64,000 bases of DNA from Pseudomonas vranovensis DSM 16006 (GTDB lineage: Bacteria; Pseudomonadota; Gammaproteobacteria; Pseudomonadales; Pseudomonadaceae), in contig NZ_AUED01000001.1 in NCBI RefSeq assembly GCF_000425805.1, positions 186,001 to 250,000 on the forward strand. Reading direction: 5' to 3'. How positions within the stretch are numbered: position 1 is the first letter of the stretch; each line of letters opens with the position of its first letter. Position numbers and translations under genes: made by a program. The notes below the pieces were generated by a model that did no database searches, was not told the origin of the DNA, and saw only the letters and a list, made by a program, of their open reading frames with translations. Shown here one piece after another: positions 9,532 through 17,822 of this stretch.

Positions 9532-10383
9532 CTACCATCACGCCAGGCTCGGCGAGCGTGACGATGGCATACAGATCGATATTGGCCGTGGCAGTCGGGG
9601 CGGTGCCCCGATAGCCCTGAGCGTGGCCACCTGGAACCTGCAGGGCGGAGCGCAAACTACCGACTACAAATGGCGCACACGCGTACCTCAGCTCGCCCGG
9701 GAACACGATGTGGTGGTATTGCAGGAGGCCGGGGTGGCGCCGTTCTCCGCTTTGCATCTGGAGCAGATGCGCGTAGACGACCCGTTCGGCCAGCCGCATG
9801 ACGTCAACCACTATCGTTGGTCTGGAGGCACTGCAAGCCGTCCGGAGGGCTACCAGCTGTTCTTTCTCGACGTTCAACGTTTGCGGGTGAACCTTGCCAT
9901 CGTGGTGGCGGAGCGAGCGGGCCTGAGTATCCAGTCGGCGCTGGTCATTGCCGATGGTGTACCGCGTGATCCCCTGGCGCCCCCATCCGACCTGTACTGG
10001 GGCTGCGTCTGCGTTTACAGGGGCTGGTCGAGGACATTGTGGTGACTAACCTGCATGCCATTTCCGGTGGTGGAGCCAACGCGCCGAGGCTGTTGCGCGA
10101 AGTCAGCTGGCATGTCAGTGCCCCCTACGTCATGTTGGGAGACTTCAAACGTGACCCGCGGGTGTCCGATCCCCAGCACGCAGACCGCGGGAACTGGGTG
10201 TCGCCTCCCGACATCGCCCAAGTGGTTCCGGCCAATGGAAGCACCCACCCCAGCACTGCCCCGCAAAACATGCTCGACTACGCCGTCAGCAACGGTACGC
10301 TCGCGCCGTTGACGCCGGGCAGGGTCGGGGTTGCCGGACCGTCCGATCACTTGCCGGTCTCGTACAACTTCTACCTCCAATAA
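9528..10383 (+). pseudogene. CdtB-like secreted nuclease/phosphatase, frame-interrupted
   Basis: Restoring one C in C4 (9606-9609) and one in C5 (9980-9984) gives about 285 residues of the DNase I / exonuclease-endonuclease-phosphatase fold closest to cytolethal distending toxin subunit B. In order: signal peptide (MAYRSILAVAVGAV, ATG 9564, or GTG 9528), SVATWNLQGG, VVVLQEAGVAP, WSGGTASRPEGYQLFFLD, VNLAIVVAERA, VTNLHAISGGGANAPRLL, VMLGDFKRDP, MLDYAVSNG and SDHLPVSYNF. Catalytic His of NLHA, Asp of GDF and SDH are present; the usual GDFN Asn is Lys. CdtB enters host cells and damages nuclear DNA. As printed, the gene is broken. Confidence 0.72.
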
Positions 10384-10455
10384 CTGGCGCTTGATTGCAG
10401 TCGGTCCTGGCCCTCGCTACTGTGCTGCTGATCAATCACCAGGCGAGGGCGGTAC

Positions 10456-11535
10456 ATGCGGTTCAGTGGAGGGTTGTTGGCGATTGCTGTGTTGCTGACG
10501 GTGCAGGGTTGCGTCACCCAGCGCGAGGCACCGGAAGGCGACCCAGCGAAGGTGCGGGCGCAGATTCTGCGGCTGTTGCCTGCATCCACCAAGGACCGGG
10601 AGGGTTGGGCCCGGGATATCCAGACGGCCTTCACCACACAGAAGATCACCCCCAGCCGCTCCAACCTGTGCGCGGTGCTGGCGGTGACCGAGCAGGAGTC
10701 GACCTTCCAGGCCGACCCGCAAGTACCAGGGCTTGGCCGCATTGCCCGCCAGGAAATCGACCGGCGCGCGGCCAGCTTGCATATCCCGCAGATGCTGGTG
10801 AACGCGGCGTTGCAGACGCGTTCGCCCAATGGCCAGACGTACAGCCAGCGGTTGAGCGTGGTGCGCAGCGAGAAGCAACTCAGTGCGATCTTCGATGACC
10901 TGATCGGTACGGTGCCGCTGGGGCGGACGCTGCTGGGGGATTTGAATCCGGTGCATACCGGTGGGCCGATGCAGGTGAGTATCGATTTTGCCGAGCGTAA
11001 TGCGCAGGGGTATCCCTACAGTCATTCGGGGACGATTCGACAGGAGGTGTTCAGCCGTCGCGGCGGGATGTATTTCGGTATCGCTCATTTGTTGGGGTAT
11101 CCCAGTCATTACGAGCGGCAGCTGTACCGATTCGCCGACTTCAACGCTGGGTGGTATGCCAGTCGCAATGCGGCGTTCCAGAGCGCCTTGAGCCGGGCCA
11201 GTGGGGTGACCTTGGCGCTGGACGGGGACTTGATTGCACCGGGGGCGATTTTTCCGGGCACTACCGAGAAGGCGGCGCGGCGGTTGGGGGAGCAGCTTGG
11301 TTTGCGTAACCCGAGTATCCGCAGTCAGCTGGAGAAGGGCGATAGCCTGGCGTTCGAGGAGACCCGGCTGTATAGCGGAGTGTATGCGTTGGCTGAAGGG
11401 AAGGCGGGCAAGACGCTGCCGCGCGCGCAGCTGCCAGGGATCGAGTTGAAGAGCCCGAAGATTACCCGCAAGTTGACCACGGCCTGGTTTGCCAATCGGG
11501 TGGACGAGCGCTATGAGCGGTGCATGAAGCGTTAA
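10456..11535 (+). CDS. DUF1615 lipoprotein
   Basis: A 359-residue outer- or periplasm-facing lipoprotein: signal peptide MRFSGGLLAIAVLLTVQGC with a lipobox cysteine at residue 19. The body matches the DUF1615 family found across Pseudomonas: ILRLLPASTKDREGWARDIQTAF, AVLAVTEQESTFQADP, GPMQVSIDFAE and FADFNAGWYASRNAAFQ. The EQES plus GxMQVS spacing recalls soluble lytic transglycosylases, so cell-wall binding or cleavage is possible, but this is only a resemblance. Monocistronic. Confidence 0.85.
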   Translation: MRFSGGLLAIAVLLTVQGCVTQREAPEGDPAKVRAQILRLLPASTKDREGWARDIQTAFTTQKITPSRSNLCAVLAVTEQESTFQADPQVPGLGRIARQEIDRRAASLHIPQMLVNAALQTRSPNGQTYSQRLSVVRSEKQLSAIFDDLIGTVPLGRTLLGDLNPVHTGGPMQVSIDFAERNAQGYPYSHSGTIRQEVFSRRGGMYFGIAHLLGYPSHYERQLYRFADFNAGWYASRNAAFQSALSRASGVTLALDGDLIAPGAIFPGTTEKAARRLGEQLGLRNPSIRSQLEKGDSLAFEETRLYSGVYALAEGKAGKTLPRAQLPGIELKSPKITRKLTTAWFANRVDERYERCMKR

Positions 11536-11560
11536 CCAAGTGAAAGCACCGTCTGAACCA

Positions 11561-11662
11561 CGACCGCTGCGCGCTCGATCGCAGGCTGTCGCCAGCGGCT
11601 ACATCGGCAATTTGTAGCCGCTGCCGAGGAACGAGGCTGCGATCGACTGCGCAGCGGTCGCC
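11561..11662. repeat. Large nested palindrome (BIME-like)
   Basis: About 100 bases fold on themselves: CGACCGCTGCGC (11561) pairs with GCGCAGCGGTCG (ends 11662), CGATCGCAG with CTGCGATCG, and AGCGGCTACA with TGTAGCCGCT around a short loop. Sits between the stop of the DUF1615 gene and the convergent end of fpvF. Likely a paired REP/BIME element that can also stop convergent transcription. Confidence 0.65.
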
Positions 11663-11702
11663 AAGAGGCAGCGGCCAATGCGAAGTAACTGTGGGATTGC
11701 TA

Positions 11703-11728
11703 TCGCGGGGCAAGCCCGCTCCTACCGC
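11703..11728. repeat. Pseudomonas REP element
   Basis: TCGCGGGGCAAGCCCGCTCC plus TACCGC matches the classical Pseudomonas repetitive extragenic palindrome pattern (CGCGGG-loop-CCCGCTCCTAC) that is abundant in P. putida genomes. Lies 20 bases beyond the stop of fpvF. Confidence 0.75.
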
Positions 11729-12630
11729 AAGGCGGCTACCACTTGGTCAACACTGGCCTTCAATCCCGCCAGGGTGTCCTGCGGGTCGGTGTCGATCACC
11801 AGCAGCTTCGCGCCGCTCGTGGTGATCACTTCCGTCACTTCCTTGCTCGGTTGTTTGTGGTGCAGCACCAGCGCCACGTCCTGGCCTTTGAGTTCATCGC
11901 CCAAGCGTTTGAGCGCGGCAGCGTCCCACTGGTCGTCCGCCACCCGCGGGTGGTCGATCAGATCCAGGTTCAGGCCGCTGATCAGGTAGTCCAGGCGGTC
12001 CGAGAGGTTGACCACGCTGAGGTTGTCGGCCTCGGCCAGGCGCGATTCGCTGCCGGCACTCAGTTCCAGCAACTGGCGCTTGAGGTTGGCAAGGTTGGCC
12101 TGGATCTTCGGTTGATCGCTTGGGCTCAAGCGTCCCAGGTCGTTGGCCAGTACGTCGGCCATGCGTCCTAGGTTGGTCGGGTTCAGCCAGGGGTAGGCGG
12201 CAAAGGCGTTGCTGCCCTGTACGGCAATCCCTGGCAAGGCGCCGTCTACCGGGCGGGCGGCGTCGATTTCGATAATGCGGATGTTGCTGCGGCGGGCCAT
12301 CGGGTACAGCGGGTCATCGCCCCAGATCGAGCGCAGGGCAATCACTGCATCGGCATGGCTTGCGGCTTTTTGCAGGCTGGCGCCACCCCGGCCGCTGAAG
12401 TACGACGATTGACGCGAAGCTGGAATGTTTGCCGGTGCCGCGCGCTGCAGTTTGACGGCGGTACCGTCGAGCAGGGCGGTCGCCAGGGCGTGGGTGACGG
12501 GTAGCGAGGCCAGGACGGTGGTCGTGGTGGCCTGTTGCTGAGGGGCCGTCGGGGTGTTCTGGGCCTGGCCCAGGGAGGGCAGGCCGGCGAGTGCCAGGGC
12601 CAGGCACAGATGTTGGAGCTTGAAGGTCAT
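11722..12630 (-). CDS. fpvF: FpvF, second periplasmic binding protein of the pyoverdine-iron ABC system
   Basis: A 302-residue ZnuA-superfamily (cluster A-I) metal-binding protein with a signal peptide (MTFKLQHLCLALALAGLPSLGQA). Motifs: TTVLASLPVTHALATALLDGT, DAVIALRSIWGDDPLYP and LKGQDVALVLHHKQPSKEV. Several canonical metal-ligand histidines of ZnuA are not obvious, which is compatible with a pyoverdine-handling role. ATG 12630 overlaps the stop of fpvE by 4 bases; the longer open frame upstream is a shadow of fpvE. Last gene of an eight-gene operon matching PA2403-PA2410. Paired with FpvC, it binds ferripyoverdine or iron in the P. aeruginosa model. Confidence 0.78.
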   Translation of the reverse strand: MTFKLQHLCLALALAGLPSLGQAQNTPTAPQQQATTTTVLASLPVTHALATALLDGTAVKLQRAAPANIPASRQSSYFSGRGGASLQKAASHADAVIALRSIWGDDPLYPMARRSNIRIIEIDAARPVDGALPGIAVQGSNAFAAYPWLNPTNLGRMADVLANDLGRLSPSDQPKIQANLANLKRQLLELSAGSESRLAEADNLSVVNLSDRLDYLISGLNLDLIDHPRVADDQWDAAALKRLGDELKGQDVALVLHHKQPSKEVTEVITTSGAKLLVIDTDPQDTLAGLKASVDQVVAALR

Positions 12631-13526
12631 GCCGGGTTTCCTTGCAGGCGTGGAACAAGGCCGCGTGCCAGTGCGGCGAGTGCGAAAAAGGCACCAGAGA
12701 CGAGGATGATCGCCGCGCCCGAAGGCACCGGCAGGTCGAACACGATCGGCAGCAGGATACCGATCAGGGTGCTCAGGGTGGCGATCAGTACCGACGCCCA
12801 GAAAAAGCCCTTGAGCGACTGGCTGACCAACCGCGCCGCCGCCGCCGGGATCACCAGCAGGGCGCCCACCAGGATCGCCCCGATCACCTTCACCGCCGCC
12901 ACGGTCACCAGGGTCACCAGCACCACGAACAAGTAATCCAGGCTCTTCACGGCGACGCCGCGCACTGCTGCCAGTTGCGGATTGAAGCTGGCCAGGATGA
13001 TGCGGTTGTACAACGGCAGGGCCAGGGCCAGCACCAGGCTGCCGACAATGCCGAGCACCAGCAGGTCCTGGGGATTGACGGTGAGCACCGAGCCAAACAG
13101 TACGTTCTCGAGAATGTGAACGTTGATCTTGCCGGCCAGCATCAGCAACAGGCTCGCACCCAGCGCCAGGGACACTGACAGGAACACGCCGATCAGTGTG
13201 TCGGGCGACAGCCCTGTGCGATTGCGCAGGAAGTTGAGCAAGATGCCAAACAGCAGGCAGTAGCCGAACAGGCTGCCGTAGGGCCCGGTGTAGGGCTCGC
13301 CCAGCAGGATGCCGATGGCTACGCCGGTGAGCGCCGCGTGGCCCACCGCCTCGGAGAAGAAGGCAAAGCGCTTGACCACTACCAGCGTGCCCAGGCCGCC
13401 CAGCACCGGGCCGATCATCAGGCCCGCGAGCAGGGCGTTGACCACAAAACCGTAGGCCAGGGCTTCGGGCAAGTAGCCTGCGTTGGCCCACGCCTGGATC
13501 AGCAGGCGGAATTCTTCGTAGTTCAT
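12627..13526 (-). CDS. fpvE: FpvE, ABC-3 family metal permease
   Basis: A 299-residue inner-membrane permease of the ZnuB/ABC-3 family with about eight hydrophobic segments: ALAYGFVVNALLAGLMIGPV, LGGLGTLVVVKRFAFFSEAVGHAALTG (the family signature), YCLLFGILLNFL, GVFLSVSLALGASLLLMLAG, VKVIGAILVGALLVIPAAAAR and ASVLIATLSTLIGILL. Partners FpvD ATPase and the FpvC/FpvF binding proteins. Overlaps fpvD by 1 base and fpvF by 4. Confidence 0.85.
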   Translation of the reverse strand: MNYEEFRLLIQAWANAGYLPEALAYGFVVNALLAGLMIGPVLGGLGTLVVVKRFAFFSEAVGHAALTGVAIGILLGEPYTGPYGSLFGYCLLFGILLNFLRNRTGLSPDTLIGVFLSVSLALGASLLLMLAGKINVHILENVLFGSVLTVNPQDLLVLGIVGSLVLALALPLYNRIILASFNPQLAAVRGVAVKSLDYLFVVLVTLVTVAAVKVIGAILVGALLVIPAAAARLVSQSLKGFFWASVLIATLSTLIGILLPIVFDLPVPSGAAIILVSGAFFALAALARGLVPRLQGNPA

Positions 13527-14275
13527 CAGGCGATGCTCTCGCTGCGCGGATGGATGGAGAACAGGCTGAGCAGGCGCTCAGGCGTCAGGGCCTGCTTGGG
13601 CGGGGCGTCGAAGAGCACCCGGCGACTCAGGCCCGTCACCCGGTCGGCCAAACGCGTGACCGCCTGCAGGTCGTGCTCGATCCACAGCACGGTGGTGCCG
13701 GCGGCGCGCCAGTCCAGCAACAGACGCTCGAACACCTGGATGCCGGCTTCGTCCAGCGCCGACATCGGCTCATCCAGCACCAGCAGTTGCGGTGCCGGAA
13801 TCAAGCCCTGGGCCAGCAGCACGCGCTGGCGCTCACCACCGGAAAGGGCGCCCATGCGCCGCTTGCGCTTGTCGAGCATGCCGACCCGCTCAAGTGCCGC
13901 GTCGATGGCGGGCGCCACCTTGCGCGACAGGCCGAGAAAGGCGGGACGGCGCTGACACATGGCAGCCATGAAATCGTCCACGGTCATTGGCAGGCCGCGG
14001 TCGAACTCCAGGGCCTGGGGCACATAGCCGATGATCTGTGCGTCGCTTGGCCAGGTCAGGGTCAACTGGCCCTGGTGCGGCATCTGCCCCAGCAGGGTCT
14101 TGATCAGCGAGCTCTTGCCGCCGCCGTTCGGGCCCACCAGTGCATGCACGCTGCCGGCGGCGACCTTGAAGCTGACCTGGTCGAGAATCCGCGTGCGGCC
14201 CAGGGTCAAGTCGATACCGGCAAATTCGATGTCCGGCCCGCAAGGCAGGCTGACGACGGTTTCGGCCACGGTCAT
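13526..14275 (-). CDS. fpvD: FpvD, ABC transporter ATPase
   Basis: A 249-residue ATP-binding protein of the zinc/iron-chelate ABC class. Walker A is GPNGGGKSSL (near residue 49), the Q-loop lies in IGYVPQALEF, signature LSGGERQRVLLAQGL, Walker B LLVLDEPMSALDEAG and switch histidine in VLWIEHDLQAV. Overlaps fpvC by 4 bases and fpvE by 1, so all are translationally coupled. In P. aeruginosa PA2408 this powers FpvE for uptake of iron released from pyoverdine. Confidence 0.88.
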   Translation of the reverse strand: MTVAETVVSLPCGPDIEFAGIDLTLGRTRILDQVSFKVAAGSVHALVGPNGGGKSSLIKTLLGQMPHQGQLTLTWPSDAQIIGYVPQALEFDRGLPMTVDDFMAAMCQRRPAFLGLSRKVAPAIDAALERVGMLDKRKRRMGALSGGERQRVLLAQGLIPAPQLLVLDEPMSALDEAGIQVFERLLLDWRAAGTTVLWIEHDLQAVTRLADRVTGLSRRVLFDAPPKQALTPERLLSLFSIHPRSESIA

Positions 14276-15189
14276 GCCTTGGACTCCTTGATCGCACGCA
14301 CCACAGTGTCGAGGTTGCGCTTCATCTCCACCTCGTACTTTTCCTTGCTGTACTCACCGTAGGAGATATGGGTCAGCGGATAGATCATCACCCCCGACTC
14401 GCGCTGGATGGTCTCGACATAGGCCGAGGGAAAGTCCATCTCCGAGAAGATCACTTTCACGTCCAGGGCCTTGAGCTGGTCGATGGTCTTTTTCAACTGG
14501 CTGGGGCTTGGCTCGATGCCGTGGGCAGGCTCGACCACGGCGGTCACTTCCAGGCCGAATTCGCGCACCAGGTAGTCGTAGGCGGCGTGGATAGTGGCCA
14601 CGCGGAACTCCGCGCCCGGCGCCTCGGTGACCTGGGCCAGGGCGTCGGCGCGCAACTTGCGCAGGCGCTTGGCGTAGGCACGGGCGTTCTGGCTGTAGTA
14701 CTTGGCGTTGTCCGGATCGAGCTTGCCCAGCTCCCGGGCGATGTTATTGACCTGGGCGATGCTGGCGCTGATCGACAGGAAGGTATGCGGGTTCACCACT
14801 TTGCCTGCACCACGTGCAGCCACACCGGTGGCGGCCAGCAGCGGTACGTTGGTGTTGGACTCGATCACGGTGATCTGCGGTTTTTCACTGGCGGCGATCA
14901 TGCGGTCGGCGAAGTCATCGTGGCCGATGCCGTTGAGCACTACCACATCGAGGCTGCCGATGCGCTTGATGTCCTCGGCCCGTGGCTCGTAGGCGTGGGG
15001 GTTGAAGCCTGCCGGAATCAGCGGCACCACCTCGGCCTTGTCGCCGACAATGTTGCTCACGTAGCTGTAGTAGGGGTGCAGTGTGATGCCGATACGCAGC
15101 GGCTTGCCGTTGTCGGCCAGGGCCAGGGTTGGCAGGGCGCAGGCGATCAACAGGCTCAGAACACGGCGGGCGAGGGCGGAGCGAAGCAT
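14272..15189 (-). CDS. fpvC: FpvC, periplasmic metal-binding protein
   Basis: A 305-residue ZnuA/adhesin-family binding protein with a signal peptide (LIACALPTLALA). Metal-ligand motifs are intact: ITLHPYYSYVSNIVGDKA, GFNPHAYEPRAEDIKRI, KVVNPHTFLSI, VATIHAAYDYLVREFGLEV and EMDFPSAYVETI. In P. aeruginosa FpvC chelates the ferrous iron freed from pyoverdine and cooperates with FpvG and FpvH. Starts 14 bases after fpvK ends. Confidence 0.85.
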   Translation of the reverse strand: MLRSALARRVLSLLIACALPTLALADNGKPLRIGITLHPYYSYVSNIVGDKAEVVPLIPAGFNPHAYEPRAEDIKRIGSLDVVVLNGIGHDDFADRMIAASEKPQITVIESNTNVPLLAATGVAARGAGKVVNPHTFLSISASIAQVNNIARELGKLDPDNAKYYSQNARAYAKRLRKLRADALAQVTEAPGAEFRVATIHAAYDYLVREFGLEVTAVVEPAHGIEPSPSQLKKTIDQLKALDVKVIFSEMDFPSAYVETIQRESGVMIYPLTHISYGEYSKEKYEVEMKRNLDTVVRAIKESKA

Positions 15190-15203
15190 GGGGCGTCCTT
15201 GTA

Positions 15204-15773
15204 TCAGTGGCGATGCTGGCGGGTGACACCGGCGTCGTAGTGGGCGGCGATCTGCTGCCAGCCGGCGGCGATCAGGGCAGCGGGGGTGAAGTCGCCAGGG
15301 GCACTGGCGCCCGCCTTGCGCTGCAGCCAGATGTCGGCGGCGCCGTCATGGGCGCTGGGCACCAGCAGCAGGAAGCTGCCGGCCACGCTCGGTGACTGGC
15401 TCAGGCCCAGGTAGGCCTGGTCGCCCAGCACCTGCCATTGATGCTCGCCACGGCTGGCGCTACTGGCATCGGTCACGAACGGCGGGAAGCCTTCCTCGGC
15501 CAGCACGGCCACCTCGACCAGTGCCGGTTGGTCTTCGCGCAGCAGCTGGATTTCCTCGAAGGCCACCCGCAGGTCGGCATACACCCCTTGTTCGGCAGCG
15601 TTGAGGTCGCGGCGGGCATCGAGTTGATGGGCCTCGATGCTGACCTCGTCGTGGTTTTCGCCGCGCAGCGCCACCACCCCGGCGGCCATGGCCAGGATGA
15701 ACAGGCTCACCAGCAGCACATAAAGGGTTTCATGCCCGGCACCGGCGGGGCGCACTACCTGGACCCGGCTCAT
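15204..15773 (-). CDS. fpvK: FpvK-like membrane-anchored protein
   Basis: A 189-residue protein with one N-terminal transmembrane helix (TLYVLLVSLFILAMAAGVVAL) and a periplasmic domain (DVRRDLNAAEQGVYADLRVAFEEIQLL region; ASSASRGEHQWQ; GSFLLLVPSAHDGAADIW). The family has no known chemistry. Assigned by position: fourth gene, between the FpvJ- and FpvC-type genes, as in PA2406. The start overlaps the fpvJ stop by 4 bases. Confidence 0.7.
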   Translation of the reverse strand: MSRVQVVRPAGAGHETLYVLLVSLFILAMAAGVVALRGENHDEVSIEAHQLDARRDLNAAEQGVYADLRVAFEEIQLLREDQPALVEVAVLAEEGFPPFVTDASSASRGEHQWQVLGDQAYLGLSQSPSVAGSFLLLVPSAHDGAADIWLQRKAGASAPGDFTPAALIAAGWQQIAAHYDAGVTRQHRH

Positions 15774-16093
15774 GGCTCACCGATATCGGCGTAGTCAATT
15801 TCCACTACGTGGCCTGGGCCTGCGTCGAACAGCACGTACCATTCACCTTCCGGGCGCTTGAAGGTCAGCTTGGAGTTGTCGCCAAGCTTGCCGGGCACAA
15901 GGATCTCTTCGTTGTAGCCGATCACATCCAGGGTCACCCCTGGCGCGCCGCTGCCGTCAGAGAAGCCACCGGTGCATTCGATCTGCTCGCCGTCGATGGG
16001 CTTGCACTCGCACATCGGGTTGTGGGCCAGGGCCGGGCCGGCGGTGCCGAGCAACAGCAGGGGCACAAGCAGCCTGCGGGCGGTAAACGTCAT
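15770..16093 (-). CDS. fpvJ: FpvJ-like small periplasmic protein
   Basis: A 107-residue exported protein: signal peptide MTFTARRLLVPLLLLGTAGPALA, then a cysteine-bearing start of the mature chain (HNPMCECKPIDGEQIECTGG) and a beta-sandwich-like remainder (GVTLDVIGYNEEILVPGKL, EWYVLFDAGPGHVVEIDY). The Cys/Met/His cluster near the N-terminus could bind metal. The ATG at 16093 overlaps the fpvH stop by one base; the longer open frame above is a shadow of fpvH. Position equals PA2405. Confidence 0.72.
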   Translation of the reverse strand: MTFTARRLLVPLLLLGTAGPALAHNPMCECKPIDGEQIECTGGFSDGSGAPGVTLDVIGYNEEILVPGKLGDNSKLTFKRPEGEWYVLFDAGPGHVVEIDYADIGEP

Positions 16094-16629
16094 TACTTGC
16101 CTCCTTGTTTGTTCAGCCAGGCCACGGTAGCCGGCGAGGCCTTGGCCAGGGGGATGGAGCCCTGCTGCATGCTGCCGTCCCAGCCTTCGAGGGTGATCCA
16201 GATCTCGGCGTCCGGGCGCGTCTTGGCCGGTACCGGCAGGCCGGTGCTCATGCGGTAGGGCGGGCCGAAGAAGATGGTGCCGGCAGCGCGCAGGCTTCGC
16301 GGCTTGCCGATGCGCAGGTAGACGGCCTTGACCTCGGGAATGCAGGTTTGGCACAGCGCCAGGTTGAACGTCTTGAAGTAACCGGCGGGGCCGTCCTGGC
16401 GCGGGGCTTCGTCGCGCATTTCGGCCAGCTTCACACTCCAGCGCCCTACCTGCACATCACCCAGTTCGCGCTCACCCAGGCCGCTGTCTCCGCGAAACAG
16501 CGCGGCATCGGCAAAGTACTTGGGCATGAAGCCCAACGGGATCAGCAACAACAGGATATTCAAGTGAAAACGCCACTTGTGCCACCAACGGCTCAACGGG
16601 CTGGCGGTCTCGACGGCTGCCTTGCTCAT
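16093..16629 (-). CDS. fpvH: FpvH-like inner-membrane protein
   Basis: A 178-residue protein with one transmembrane helix near the N-terminus (FHLNILLLLIPLGFMPKYFA) and a periplasmic domain holding a CxxC pair (NLALCQTCIPEVKAVYL) and FFGPPYRMSTGLPVPA. In the P. aeruginosa system FpvH assists FpvG in reductive iron release from pyoverdine. It overlaps fpvG by 4 bases and fpvJ by 1. Confidence 0.75.
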   Translation of the reverse strand: MSKAAVETASPLSRWWHKWRFHLNILLLLIPLGFMPKYFADAALFRGDSGLGERELGDVQVGRWSVKLAEMRDEAPRQDGPAGYFKTFNLALCQTCIPEVKAVYLRIGKPRSLRAAGTIFFGPPYRMSTGLPVPAKTRPDAEIWITLEGWDGSMQQGSIPLAKASPATVAWLNKQGGK

Positions 16630-17822
16630 ACGCTGGTCTCCGTGGCGGTCTCGGGGTTGGTGCTAACGGCCTGTTTGCGTGGTGCCCGCTCGCTGCGCTT
16701 GAGCGCGGCGGCGGTGGCCTGGGCGGTGCGCTTGGTCCAGATCAGCAAGCCGCTGAGCACCATCAACGACAGCAGCAGGCCGAAGAAGGCCCAGATCAAC
16801 TTGATGATCAGGCCGCCGAAGTCACCGGTGTGCAACGGGCGCATGGACTCGGTGACGAACTCCAGGGGCGAACGGTCCTCGATCAGGAACTGCGCCTCGA
16901 TCTTGCTGTTGTACGGGTTGACGTTGACCGTCTGGAACATCAGCGGGTACCAGCCACGGCCACCCAGGTACAGGTGCGAGTAGGCGTTGCCCGGCATCTG
17001 GATGAAGCTCACATCCAGGCCGGCAATCTGTGACTTGGCGATGCGCTCGGCTTCATCCAGGTCGATGCGCGGGGCGGGTGCGCCCGATTCGCTGCGCGGC
17101 ACATCTTCACGGGCAATCACTGGCACCACAGGCTCAGTGGAAATGGTGATGTGGTTGTCGCCCAGGATCGCCTGGATCAGAAACCACGTGCCGGTAATGG
17201 AAATGACGGCGATGAACCAGATTGACCACACTCCACTCAAGCGGTGCAGGTCGCCCCAGAAAATTCGCGAGCCGTGGTTGGCCCGTGGCAGCTTGAAAAA
17301 GCCTTTCCAGAACTTTTTGTACACCACAAGGCCGGTCACCAGCGACGCCAGCATCGGCAAGCCCAGCAGCGACACCAGGTACCAGCCCCAGCTGTAGCCA
17401 TTGGTGAAGGGCACCAGCCACCAGCCGTGCAGGGCGCGGGTGAAACCCTCGAAGTTGAACGACGGGCTCTTGCCTTGGATCGCCCCGGTATAGGGGTTGA
17501 CGTAGAGCGTCGGTGCGCTGCCGTCGGGGTAGGTCACCGCCGCAGTCAGGGCAAAGTGCGAGCCGTCGGGCTGGCTGATAAAGCGCACGGCCATCTCCGG
17601 TTCGGCCTTTTGCATGGCATCGAGCACTTGCTGGAAGCTGAGGCGTTCGGCATCGGGGCTTGGCTTGGTGGCGCGTACGTCCGGGTTGGCAAGCCAAACG
17701 ATCTCCTGGCTGACCACGGCCAATGTGCCGGTAAAACACACGATCAGCACGAAAAACCAGATCGGCAGCGCGAGCCAGCTATGGACCAGGAACCAGATTT
17801 TTGAGCGTGACTTTTTCGACAT
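16626..17822 (-). CDS. fpvG: FpvG, PepSY-TM ferripyoverdine reductase
   Basis: A 398-residue PepSY-associated transmembrane protein. Helices: LVHSWLALPIWFFVLIVCFTGTLA, YSWGWYLVSLLGLPMLASLVTGLVVY, SGVWSIWFIAVISITGTWFLI and LIWAFFGLLLSLMVLSGLLIW. PepSY-like periplasmic segments and conserved histidines (W-x-x-H in LVHSW, ALHGWW, LHRLSG, LHTGDFGG) fit a haem- or quinol-linked reductase. FpvG reduces ferripyoverdine iron in P. aeruginosa. First gene of the minus-strand operon; the divergent region to 18183 should hold its promoter. Confidence 0.83.
   Translation of the reverse strand: MSKKSRSKIWFLVHSWLALPIWFFVLIVCFTGTLAVVSQEIVWLANPDVRATKPSPDAERLSFQQVLDAMQKAEPEMAVRFISQPDGSHFALTAAVTYPDGSAPTLYVNPYTGAIQGKSPSFNFEGFTRALHGWWLVPFTNGYSWGWYLVSLLGLPMLASLVTGLVVYKKFWKGFFKLPRANHGSRIFWGDLHRLSGVWSIWFIAVISITGTWFLIQAILGDNHITISTEPVVPVIAREDVPRSESGAPAPRIDLDEAERIAKSQIAGLDVSFIQMPGNAYSHLYLGGRGWYPLMFQTVNVNPYNSKIEAQFLIEDRSPLEFVTESMRPLHTGDFGGLIIKLIWAFFGLLLSLMVLSGLLIWTKRTAQATAAALKRSERAPRKQAVSTNPETATETSV

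Noticed and set aside
12633..13491. Upstream extension of the FpvF frame
   Set aside because: Covers the fpvE gene in another frame; the signal peptide and 4-base overlap place the real start at 12630.
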